The position numbers and the translations under genes are program-made. Positions 14,881 to 25,700 of a stretch of 64,000 nucleotides of DNA are shown one piece after another. The stretch's first letter is position 1; every line of letters begins with the position of its first letter. The stretch is from NCBI GenBank assembly GCA_015064665.1, contig SVRU01000001.1, forward strand, positions 1 to 64,000, written 5' to 3'. The notes under the pieces are model-generated. The model saw nothing but the letters and a program-made list of their open reading frames with translations. It was not told the origin of the DNA and searched no databases. Origin of the DNA: Oscillospiraceae bacterium. GTDB taxonomy: Bacteria > Bacillota_A > Clostridia > Oscillospirales > CAG-272.

Positions 14881-15702
14881 TTATTCCTCTGGTAGTGTTT
14901 GCGCGGTCATATGAAAGACGATTGAATAATCGCCGCCCGTCTGTCCGAAATAGGTGTCGGTGGCGTCGTCGCCGCCGTTGAAGCTCCATCTCCATTCGAG
15001 CGTAAAGCGATGAGTGGATTCGGGGAGCATAGTTATTTCATAATACTGAAGGTCATTTGCGGTAAGCCATTCATCCGTTTCGAGCAGGACGTTGTTCATT
15101 CTTACCCTGTATTCGATAGGAAAGTTGTCTACTGCCTCGCCGTTATAATACTCTGAGATTTTAAAATCGTAGAGTATACTGATGTTGTGCGGATTTTTCA
15201 GAACGAAAACGTATTCACCGCTTGATCCGGGTGCTATTTGTTCATCAAAAACCGCAACGGTTTGTTGCTTTTCCCATTCTCCGATAACGTCTGTGACTTT
15301 AATTACCGCAGCGTCCGAGAATGGAATATCTATGAGCCAGACGAAAATGACTGTCAAAAGCAGCATAAGCGTTGCAGCCGAAAGCATAACGATGCTCGTC
15401 AGGCTTCTTTCTCTTTTAGGCACCTGACCGACAGGCTTGTCGTCAATAAAGAGTATTCCGTCGGTGAAGCGCATATCGCCAAGCTCTGAGGTGTATAATC
15501 GGGTCTTTTGGGTCTTGCCCTCCGCTATGGGAATGAAGGCGCATCTTTCATAGGCTGCAATCTCTTTTCCGTTAAGGTCGCAAACCCTCTTTTTTGAGAT
15601 GGTACCCAGAGCCTTGCCTTCCGCATCGGTAATCAGCTTATGTCCCACCCTGACGGTCAGATTGCCGTCAAAAGAATCTTTAGTTAGTTTTTTATTGTAC
15701 AT
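14881..15702 (-). CDS. Membrane protein: cytosolic beta-rich head, one TM helix, TasA-like ectodomain
   Basis: 273 residues. About 105 N-terminal residues have short repeated strand motifs (LITDAEGKALGTISKKRVC, FTDGILFIDDKPVGQV). One TM helix lies at about 105-126. The extracellular domain contains IAPGSSGEYVFVLKN and EITMLPESTHRFTLEWRW, which resembles the camelysin/TasA beta-sandwich found in SipW substrates. There is no signal peptide, so it is probably a type II anchored protein that could act as a base or assembly protein for the fibre. The ATG at 15702 has AGGAAAGG upstream. Role inferred from context only. Confidence 0.55.
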   Translation of the reverse strand: MYNKKLTKDSFDGNLTVRVGHKLITDAEGKALGTISKKRVCDLNGKEIAAYERCAFIPIAEGKTQKTRLYTSELGDMRFTDGILFIDDKPVGQVPKRERSLTSIVMLSAATLMLLLTVIFVWLIDIPFSDAAVIKVTDVIGEWEKQQTVAVFDEQIAPGSSGEYVFVLKNPHNISILYDFKISEYYNGEAVDNFPIEYRVRMNNVLLETDEWLTANDLQYYEITMLPESTHRFTLEWRWSFNGGDDATDTYFGQTGGDYSIVFHMTAQTLPEE

Positions 15703-15800
15703 AAGTGTACCTTTCCTAAGCGCAAGCTACGATAAAGTCCTTTTCCGCCTCGGCAGGCGCAGGGAGAGAAGCCGCGCAGTTTTGCCGAATATGACGGGTT

Positions 15801-15835
15801 GGGAGGCTCTCCGCTTTTTCGCAGAGAGCCGTTCC
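15801..15835 (-). other. GC-rich mRNA hairpin downstream of the TasA-like subunit gene
   Basis: On the minus strand GGGA-AC-GGCTCTCTGC pairs with GCGGAGAGCC-TCCC around a GAAAAA loop (one G-U pair). There is no following T-run, so it is not a classical terminator. It may be a 3' mRNA stabiliser or partial attenuator between a highly expressed subunit and the genes after it. Confidence 0.55.
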
Positions 15836-15875
15836 CTCTTTGTTTTTTAAAAATTAAATCCTGTTTTTTGTAAAA

Positions 15876-16643
15876 TTATTCCGCGATCTGTTCTACACTG
15901 ATGGAAAAATTGATAGAAAGCTCGGTGGTAGCGGTGTAATCAACGCCCTCAACGGTAGCTGTAATTTCGTTTTCGTTAGCGTTAGAGTCGCTTGCCTCGT
16001 TGTCAAGATCAGCCATAGTACCGAGAACGGTATCAGCCTGGTTGCCGTTAAGACCGGTGATTTCGGTTGCAGCCTCATTGTTGAATACCCAGATGTAGCT
16101 GAGCTGATACTTACCTGCGATAGAGGCGGTCTTGCCTGCGTCAACGTCTTCGGTAGCATTGAGCTTTGTCGTAATGGTAGCGAGATCTACGCCGTCGCAT
16201 CCGCTAACGGTTACGTACGTGCTCGCCGAATCATCCCACTTAGAGAGAGTCCATTTGATAGGCTCGTATGTCTTGCCGTCGCTCGTAAGAGTAACGTTAG
16301 AGTTCATGGAGAGATTGATAGCAACCCGAGACTTAACCTCAGCGGTGCCGCGGATAGAGAAGGTGAGCTCACCCTCAGACTGAGGACGAAGCTTTGTGGT
16401 CTTGGAAGAGAGGTAAGCACCGGGGTTAAGAGCATCCTCGGTATAAAGATCGTACTCCTCAAAGAAGTTTGCATAGTCGAGCTCAAGAACGTAGCCCCAC
16501 TTAGCAACGGTAGTGGACTGAGTGCCGGTTTCCTTGCTGGTGGTGTATTTCGCAAAGGTGGAAACGCTCATAGCGAATACGAGCACGAGAAGAGCCACCA
16601 TGCTTGCGATTATGAGAAATCTGCGTTTAGTAGTGCTTTTCAT
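15876..16643 (-). CDS. TasA/camelysin-like secreted fibre subunit (SipW substrate)
   Basis: 255 residues. The signal peptide (about 1-31) has a basic start, a hydrophobic core LIIASMVALLVLVFAMSVS and TFAKYTTSKETG at the cleavage region, a pattern typical of SipW-processed proteins. The mature part is Ala/Thr/Ser/Asn-rich and acidic (SEGELTFSIRGTAEVKSRVA, a TATTELSINFSISVEQ ending) and resembles the single beta-sandwich of camelysin/TasA. Codon choice is more uniform than in its neighbours (frequent GTA, GCA and AAC codons), which suggests high expression. The ATG at 16643 has AAGGAG upstream. GC-rich hairpins flank the gene on both sides (16696-16741 and 15801-15835). It is the most likely major subunit of this operon. 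Confidence 0.75.
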   Translation of the reverse strand: MKSTTKRRFLIIASMVALLVLVFAMSVSTFAKYTTSKETGTQSTTVAKWGYVLELDYANFFEEYDLYTEDALNPGAYLSSKTTKLRPQSEGELTFSIRGTAEVKSRVAINLSMNSNVTLTSDGKTYEPIKWTLSKWDDSASTYVTVSGCDGVDLATITTKLNATEDVDAGKTASIAGKYQLSYIWVFNNEAATEITGLNGNQADTVLGTMADLDNEASDSNANENEITATVEGVDYTATTELSINFSISVEQIAE

Positions 16644-16695
16644 TGTTAAAAGACTCCTTTATTTCTTATATTTAATTTATATTCAAAAACCTTTT

Positions 16696-16741
16696 GCGGC
16701 AGGGCTTAAAGCTCTCTCCTTAATAGTACGCGCCATGCCGC
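16696..16741 (-). other. GC-rich hairpin between giant gene and TasA-like gene
   Basis: On the minus strand GCGGCATGGC pairs with GCCCTGCCGC (one mismatch) around a loop containing GGAGAGAG, followed by AAAAGGTTTTTG. It could be a weak attenuator or an RNA processing/stability element upstream of the 255-residue subunit gene. Confidence 0.5.
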
Positions 16742-16772
16742 TTTTATTTAGGCAAGAGAATCGAATAATTAA

Positions 16773-19700
16773 TCAAGATACGGTCAATACGAAGACCTCG
16801 TATTGCTCACCGTAATAAAATACCAGATAGTATACGCCCGACTCTGCATCATCCGAGACGTTAAGCGTAAGTTTGCCGCTTGTAAGACTCTCGCCGTCGG
16901 TACGCACCGCAAGACCGTTTTCATCCACGGTGAAGTCCGAAAGCAACGTCGCAGACGCGTCGGTTTTGTTAAGCGAGCTGCCAAAAATCTGATATGAGTA
17001 GAGCGAAATCTCGCTCTCAACGACGGCGTCTCCAACCGAAACGTCAAGCTCTATAACTCCGCCTGCCTTCGTTTCACCCTTAACGCTGTCAAGCGTAATC
17101 GGCGGCGGGTCGCTGACCGTAAGTCTGAAGCGCAATCTTGAATCGACCGAGTACTGCGTTCCCGCAAAGCTTGCCGCCGAAACGTCTGCCTCCGAGGGTA
17201 GAACTATAATCTCGTAGGTTATATAGCCGTCGAAGCCCGAATATCTGAGCGCGTCGAGATCGACTATACCCGTAACGGTCTGCGAGCTCGTGAAGTAGGC
17301 AACGATACCGACCTCAACGAAGGCAAAATCGGAATAGGTAACTATTGTCGCTCCAACGGTCGTGAACGCCATCGTGGTGGGCATCGGCAGAATATTGCCG
17401 TCAAGATCGGTGAGGCGTATTGCCATCACTACCTTATCGGTGCTTTCGTATCCTCTGTTCGTAAGAGCGGGAATCGGAATTACGCCCTCAAGATCGTCGT
17501 CGTATTCAAGCTCTGCCGAGCCGATTTCATCCTCTCTCGTCGCGGCAAGAGTATAGAAGAGAGATGTCTCCGTGTCCCGTCCATTGACGTAGAGATTAAC
17601 CGTTTCAAAGGCTATCGTATGCTCGACGCCCGAGTAAGAAACCGTGAATACCATAGCATAGCCGACACCGCTGAATTTCTCCTCGCCGCCCATTACGGTA
17701 AACTCACTAAGGGAAATGCTCTTTATTCCCGCGTTTGAGTCGTCAACTACGTAATAATAGAACACGGGGTAGTCACCGGAGAAGTCCGTCAGGGTGACGG
17801 TGACTCCTTTGGGAAGTCCTGCGTCAAACTTAATTTCACCCGTATAGTCTGCGGGAATCTCAGACATTGCAACGAAGGCGAAGGTTGCCGAGCCGTTAGG
17901 TCTAACGGTTACGGTGGTGGTTGCCACGTTATCGAACGCCGTGGGATTAAAGTGCCTGTCGGGAACTATCATTCCCATCCAATCGATAGGTACGCCTGCC
18001 TCTGTGAGCGGGTAAAGGATCAGCACAGGCGTGCCGTCCATACTCGACCAGGCGGACGGATAGTCGTACATTGCCGTTGACATATGCGTCAGCACCGTGC
18101 CGTTGTATTCACCGTTCTCCTTCCAGGTCCAGCCGACGAATCCGTCAATCGGCGCGGGATCAAGAGCAACGCTGCCCATATCCGCGGTGTAAAGGAAGAA
18201 GTCCATAGCGTTATGTATCATTGCAAGGTCCATCTGCTGTTCAAAGGTGAACTCTATATCGGGAACGACCGCAATGGAATAGAACGTAGGCAGCGCATCC
18301 GTAGAAGGCGCCGGTGCATCAGCAGGACGGTTTACCCGTACGACGAGAATGTCGCCCTCGGACGCTTCGATCGTGAGATGGTTAAAGATATTCGGATCAT
18401 TCAGATCTACCGGAAGTATTGCGTCAAGCTTCGAATCAAACAGAGTCGTTACCGTTGCGTCGGTGTGATAGAGACTGATATTTACGTATATCTCAAATTC
18501 CTCGGCAACGAAGTCCTCAGTCAATGCGAAGTTCGAGAAATAATAATCGACGGTTACGTCTATCGGAGCCTTGACGATGGAGTAGAAATAGCCGTTTTCA
18601 TCGCTTATTCCGCTGTGCATCGTGGGGCTTATCGGAACGAGACCTAAATATCCGGCACTTCCGTCGTGAGCCTCCTTAATGGACGGAATGCCAAGAGAGC
18701 CGAGATTTTCATAATAAATGTTGTACGCCGTGTAGTCGCCATTCGTATAATTCGACTCCTCCATCATACCGAACGACATAGTCTCGTGCGGTAATTCCTT
18801 CCAACCGGCGTATACATTGACGATTCCGTTTACCGCTTTGATTCCCCAAGAACCGACACCGCTCGAAAGGTCAATCACTGTATCCGCGGACGGAACCGGT
18901 GATGAGAACCAGCCGAGAAGCAGATACGCTTTACCGTCCGGGGAGTCGGAGGCGGGAAGATACGGGAGCATGGTGAGATCGGAAACGTCGAGGTAGGTCA
19001 ACTGTCCGCCCGCGAGGTGCATATCCTCGTATTCGTTTACGCCGTCACCGTCAATATCAAACATAAGGTTAAGTCTCACGGTGTATTCCTTCGGCTCACC
19101 GAGGACTACGACGCTGAGCGATACAGACCACTTCGCATAGACCGTAATATCCTCCGCGGGCATAGTTACTGAGCCGCTTCCGAAGTACTGAGTAAGGGCC
19201 TCGTCTTTATACCATGAGGAAAAGGAATATCCCGGTCTCGTGGGCTTGGGAAGCGTTACGTAGCTTCCGTAGGGAGCCGTGATGGGCGATACCGCCGTAC
19301 CTCCGTTCGTCACGAAGGTGATGGTGTAATTGTTGGGAGTATATTTCGCGTAAAGTGTAAGGTCGTACGCAGGCATCGTATCGAACACGAATTCCACTGT
19401 GAGCGAGGAATCCGAATACCATCCGGCGAAGGTATTGCCGTAGAGGGTAGGAGCCTCGGGGGCTGTGATGGCGTACGTGTATTTCTGCGAAATACTCTCA
19501 ACGGCGCTTCCGCCGTTAGTGATGAAGGTTATCGTATAGGTATTGGGATCGTAGATACAGTAAACGTCCTTATTCGTTCCGCTTTCGGGAGCGGAGAAAT
19601 CGTAATATTGCCATATCGTCATATATCCCGTAAAGGTGTATATAAACGCGGGCTCTTCAACCGAGGTGGTATCCGGCGTGTACGGAACTACCGTTCTGCC

Positions 19701-22700
19701 GTCTGCTGCCTCAACTCCGTCAAGGTCCACCTGAATGAATGTTATCGTGAACTCTATTGCTGCGAGGGTGTAATACGAAGGATAGGTCGCGTGATCCGCG
19801 GGGAGAAGAGTCTCGGTGTATCCCTTACAGATGACTACACCGTCGCCGTATTTTGCCGTAGCGTCTGAGGAACCCTTGTAATAAAGCTCGGAGCCGCGGA
19901 TGTAGATATATCCGCCGTCCGCATAGAACGCGTATCCGTTCTTACCCTCGGTCTCTGCCGTGGCAAGTATAACGCCATAGCGAATAGATTCCGCAAGACT
20001 ATTGCCGCCGACCGAGCCCAGCACCGAATATATACCGTAGGAATCCGCCTCGCTCGACTCACAAGTTACAGCAAGACCTGCCGCCGTGCTTGCAAGCGAA
20101 CCGGCATTGTATATACCGTAGGCGTTATTTTTCGCGGTTGCGTTCACGCCTGCCGCCAGCTCTGTCATCAAGCCGTTATTGTATATACCGTAAGCCGTAT
20201 TTTCGGCACTCGCGGTAACGGAAGAACCCGCCTTGGCGAGAATTTCGCCGCCTTCGGCGGTATATGCGCCGTACGCCGCACCGTCAGCATCGGCGCTGAC
20301 AGCGCTTATTGCCGCAGTAGAAGGAAGAACAAGAGTTTTGCCCGTCGCATATGCTCCAAAGGCAAATTTGCCCTCTGCCGTGGCAGTGCCGCCAAATTCG
20401 GCGGCGTTTGATGAAAGTATACCGTATGCAGAGCCGCCGTCTGTGACGGCAGCACTTACCGTAAGGGTGTCGTTGCAAACGAGTCCGCTAACGTTTACGA
20501 AGGCTATACCGTACGCGTTACCCGTCGTTGCGGTTGCAGTACAGGATATCGCGGCGGTCGAATTGTTCGTAGATACGTCGTACAGAGCGTACGCCGAGCC
20601 GTCGGTTGCCTCTGCGGTAACGCCGACTCCGCTTACGCCGTTAGCTACGACGTCAGCGTTCTTTATACCGTAGGACGTTCCGCTCTCGGTAGCAGCCGAA
20701 ACGAGCGAATCGAGACCGAGATATACGGTATAGTTAAGATTCGATATTCCGATAGCCGCCTCTTCGCCTATTGCAACTGCGGTTGCGTACAGGTAGAAGC
20801 TATAAGAGTAATCGATTGCGATTGCTTTTTTACCTATTGCAGTTACGGTGTAACCGTATCCCGAGGCGCCAACGTAGTAGTATGACGTCGCGGAGGCGTC
20901 AAGTCCTACCGCTTTGCCGTTTGGAGCGTTTGCATAAAGGTTTGCGTAGAGATTGTTTATTCCGTACGCGTCGATCGCGGTCGCGTCTCCGTTTTGCGAG
21001 CTTGCCGTGATCGTCGGCTGCAGCGAGGCGTTTGCCGTCGTTGCGCTCGTAGCTCCGCCCGAACAGATAGCGATTGCGTTTTTGTTAACGCTGCTCGAAT
21101 CCACCTTGCTTTCGGTCGAAAGATATACGTTGCGGGTGCAATATACGCCGTAGCTGTCGCCGTCCGTCGAGCTTGCGCTGATGCTTGCCGCACCCGACAA
21201 GGAAGTATGCGAGGTGCTTCTTACGCCGTAAGCGCAGCCGCTCTCGGATATTGCGGTAACCGTCACATAGACCGTTACGTAGGTTGACGTAACGTCGTAG
21301 GTTTGCTCTATGCCTATTGCGTCTCCGTTTTTTGCTCTCGCTTCAATTGGCGCACAGTAGTTTACTATCTGCGAGGAAGACGAGACTGCGATTGCCGTAC
21401 CGTTTTGAGATGAAGCCGACACGGAAAACGCATTTGAAGAGGAGGATTGACCGAGGTAAAGCGTGCTTGCCTGATGCTCTATTGCGCAAACGTCGCCTGT
21501 TGCCTCCGCGATTATCGCACCGCCTCCTACCGAGTCGTACAGGGTGAACCACTGATTAATCTTTAGTACGTTATTGTTTGAATAAAGGGTATGTCCGTTA
21601 AGGTCAAAGTAAACGAAAGACGAGCCGTCGTTTATTGAGCTTACAGTCCTGCCGCCGTCGGTTTCGACGAGATTTACGGTAGTGCTTTCAACGTCCGCGT
21701 TTCGTCTGAGCTTGACGTGGGGCGCGTCGCCCGAGTTGTTTACGTTATACTCAGTCAGAGCGGTATCAAACGCTTCTTGAAGAGATGCGTGATAGCTTTG
21801 GATCACGCCGTTCACCTGTATCAGAGCAATATTTTCTCTTGCGTCGTAGCATGCGTAATAGTAAACGTCTGCGACTGCAACCTCAAGAGTGTCACCCATA
21901 GCGTAGGTTGCGTTTGAACTCGAATTTTTCCAATGCGTGAAAGTGTAGGAATAGGATTCGTTGCGCGCGTCGGGTGCTTCGGGGTCGTATAAGTGCGCAG
22001 GTTCTGCGGCGGTGTATTCCGGTATCGTGCCGTGCTTGGCGTATACCGTTTCCCAATGAGTATCGAAGCCGCCGCGGTCTACCGCCGTATGAGTGGGGTA
22101 TGTGATATTCTCACCGAGAAGATCTGCAAAAATTATCTCGTATGTGTTTATTTCGTAGGTGACGTAGAACATCAGGTTGCTTGCGGGCATCTTTCCCGCA
22201 AGCTCGGTTATCGCGGTCGGGGGATTTACGAATCCGTAATCGGAATACGCGGTATATCCCGTGATGCTTCCGAGTATGAAGCTGTATGTATGTCCTGCGT
22301 AATAGGATTTCTGCTGATAGTAATATCCTCCGCTCTCCATATAGAGAGTGCCCTCGGCGAGCATATTGTAGTCGGGAAGAAAATCTCCGTTCTCATACTC
22401 GAACGAATATATTACCGTTACCTTGAACTCCTGAGGAATCCATTTTGCGTAAAGAGTCACGGCATCGAGCACGCGAACGGTTGCTTCTTCGGCAACCTCT
22501 TCTGTCAGGGCGGAGTCAAAATACCAACCCGCGAACTCAAAACCGAGAACTACGGGTGTAGGAAGTCCGTACTCACCCGTTTTCGCATTGTAGCTGTATA
22601 TATTGTCGTATTCAACGAAGAAGCCCTCACCGATATCCATATAGGCATCGCTAAAGTCATAGTCGAGATCAATACCGTCGAGCTTCGGACCGAGATATTC

Positions 22701-25700
22701 GGTATCCCCGTAGGTGTATTCAAATATCACCTCGTACTGATTTGGAGTATAATATACTTTAATAAATACGCTTTCGGTTCCGTTCATTGTACCGCTGACA
22801 CGCTCGGCGTATTCACCGTAGGGCGTATATCCGTCTATCGACGGAGTCGGACTGTCATAGTACGCGTTTTCGGTAAGAGTCTCGTCAACTCTCACCGCGA
22901 GCTCCTCATCCTTCTCGTTCAGATATAATATAACGAGTCTGTTTTTCGCGTAGGAGTAGGTTACGGTAACGGTAACGTCGCCCGCGCCCATAGTACCCGT
23001 GACGACGAAGGGATCTATGCTTTCACCGCCTCTGTCTGCGGAGGTGGGAATATACTCGTCAACCTCGGGTGAGCTTACACGGTATTCCGCTTCGAACTCA
23101 ACCTGTTCGGAGTGGGACGGAGCGAGCTCGTTGCCGTTACTGTCAACGTAGTTGATCAGGAGAAGATAGGTCTGCTTCTGATAAGCACCGATTGCCCATA
23201 CGTCGTGTGCGGGCATGGTTTCGGGTTGATTGCCGTCGTCGGTATCCCAGTCCCAATGGAAGAAATAGCCAGTCTTGGGAGCTATTGTCGAATTGAGACT
23301 GTCAAACCACTCGTAGTTTATTTCTTCGTCGGCAACGTAGCTTTCGGTGTATTCGACACCCTCTTCGTCACCGTCAAGGTAGTATATAAAGTGAATGGTG
23401 TATTCCTTTTCCTTAGCCACGGCGATTATTTCAATGGGCGCCGTGACAAGCTCTGCGGGAATGGTTATTTCACCCGTTGCGGCGTTGTAGATAGCTTCGG
23501 TAACGGTCACGTCCTCGCCATCTATTCTGAGTCCGATATAAACCTTTTCATCATCGCTTATTGGAGGCAGCAGATAACCGTCACTTGCTGAAAGAGTAGT
23601 TTTGAACTCGGTATTGCAAAGTGCGAGAAGGTTGCCGCTATGCTCCATATTCGTCATCGTATAAGTGACGTAGTAATTCACGTATACGACTGCCGCGAGG
23701 TTTACCGTAAGTCCGTCCGTTGCGCCGATGACGAGCGCCTTTTCGGGCGTTTTCGTTTTGGGAACGATGGATGCCTCAAAGCTTACGGTTTCGGTCTGTG
23801 CCGGCGCAATCACTCTGTCAGCCGGGGGAACGAGAGTAACGAATCTCGTCTGCCACTCCTCAAGGGCAGAAAGGTCGGTGGATAAAGTATAAAGCTCGGA
23901 GAGCATAACCGTGTCGTTAGTGGTGTCGGGGTCACCGAGCACTACCGAGCTGTTTTTAACCGTGAAATCGCTTGCAAGGTCGTAATCTATCTCGATGTTT
24001 GCGTAATCGACCGACGGATCGGCAGAAAGATACCCCTCGTATTCGTTCTGGGAAATCTTTATACAGGAAAATTCAGTGTCGGATTCGGGTAACACTGGCA
24101 CGTCGTTACCGCCGAGGAATCCCTCTTTAGGCGAGAGTGAAAACTTAAGTGAGAAGCCGCTGTTCGCGATATAGCCGTTATCGGTCAGCTCGCTTATCTC
24201 AAAGGTCGGATAGTATAGCGTGTTACTTATATCAAACGATAGCGTTCCGTCAGCGTTTGGCGTAAGAACGTAGGAGAAGGTCGCCATTACGATATCACCC
24301 GTGTAATAGGTGACGGTCGTAGCACCGTCTGCGGTTTCAACGGTCTTGCTGTCGGGGGTTATGCCGTCAAATTCCATCTCGATGGCAGCCGTGCCGTCAT
24401 CGTTTTGGTTTATGTCGAAATATTCCGAGAATGCACCCGAGGTGTAAACGCTCGGGAATTTGTTAAGAGTTTCGGTCGTCAACGGAGTACAGATATAGGT
24501 GATCTGTGCCGCCGCGTTGCCCATGGAATCCTCTGCTATAACAGCATTTTCCTGTACGAGAGTATCCGCAAGACGCTGGATGTATATCGTTTCACCGTCG
24601 TTAAGACCCTGATTGATTACGTACGGGTCGTAGTAGTTCTCTGCGATAGATCCGGCAGAGCCACCGCTGACGTTCGGTATCTGCAGGGTTCCACTGATAG
24701 AGCCGCTTCCTCTTGAGCCGTTGCCGCCTGCGTATGAAGAAAGAGAGCCGCGGTAATTCGTGCTGGTAAGCTTGTCGCCGGGAGATCTTCCGTTTTTGCC
24801 GCTTGAGACGTCAGAATATGAACCGGTCGCAGTAGCGCCGGCTGCACCGCCTCCGCCTCCGCTGCCGCCGGCAGCGATAAGTATGGGCGTTGCGGTTTCT
24901 TCTCCGCTTCTGGTTAACGAGAAGGCGCAGTATCCGCCGCCCGTTCCGCCCCAACCGTAAGCGTTGTAGGTCGTCGAGTTTGATGCGCCTGAGGTGTAGC
25001 CTACGCCGTTGCTGTGGCTGCTACCGTCAGTTCCTGCCTTTCCTATGCTCATCGTAAGCGTATCACCTGCTTTAAGGTATACGAAGCCGTAAACCGTCGC
25101 GCCCAAGCCCTTTGCACCGCCCGCGGCGGACACTTTTTGAATTGAGGATATGTTCCAAAGACGTGCTCCAGCATAAGCCGTACCGCCCGCGCCGCCGTCC
25201 GCACCCCAGGCTTGAAGAAGGTAATACCCCTCCTGCGTTGCGGTAAAGGTGCTTTCGGTATAGCTATTTGCGGTGGAGTTCGTATAGTAATTGCTGTCAC
25301 TGAACGTGGATTCCGTGCTTTGCTGAACCCTCTCCTCGAAGATGTAAGACGTTCCGTCGTGAGAGAGGTATTTATTCGCCGTTATGCTGTATTCCCACGC
25401 GAAAATGTCGGATGAAACTATCGCGATACATGCGATACCCATAAAGGTCTGCTCGCCGACGTTCTTAGGTCCAACCTTAGCGTAACCGAGACTTTCGTCA
25501 GCCGTTGCGGTAAGAACTACGGAATAATACGTTGTTTCGGTAAGCTCGGGAGTATTTTCGGTGATGACGGGCGATCCCGACGCGCCGTTCTTGTCCTCGT
25601 AAACCGAATAATCGGAGAGCGAGGTTACGAAATCATACTGCCAACCAAGCGGATCTCCGTTTTTGATAGCTTCGATAATGCCCGCGTAATCAGCGTTATA

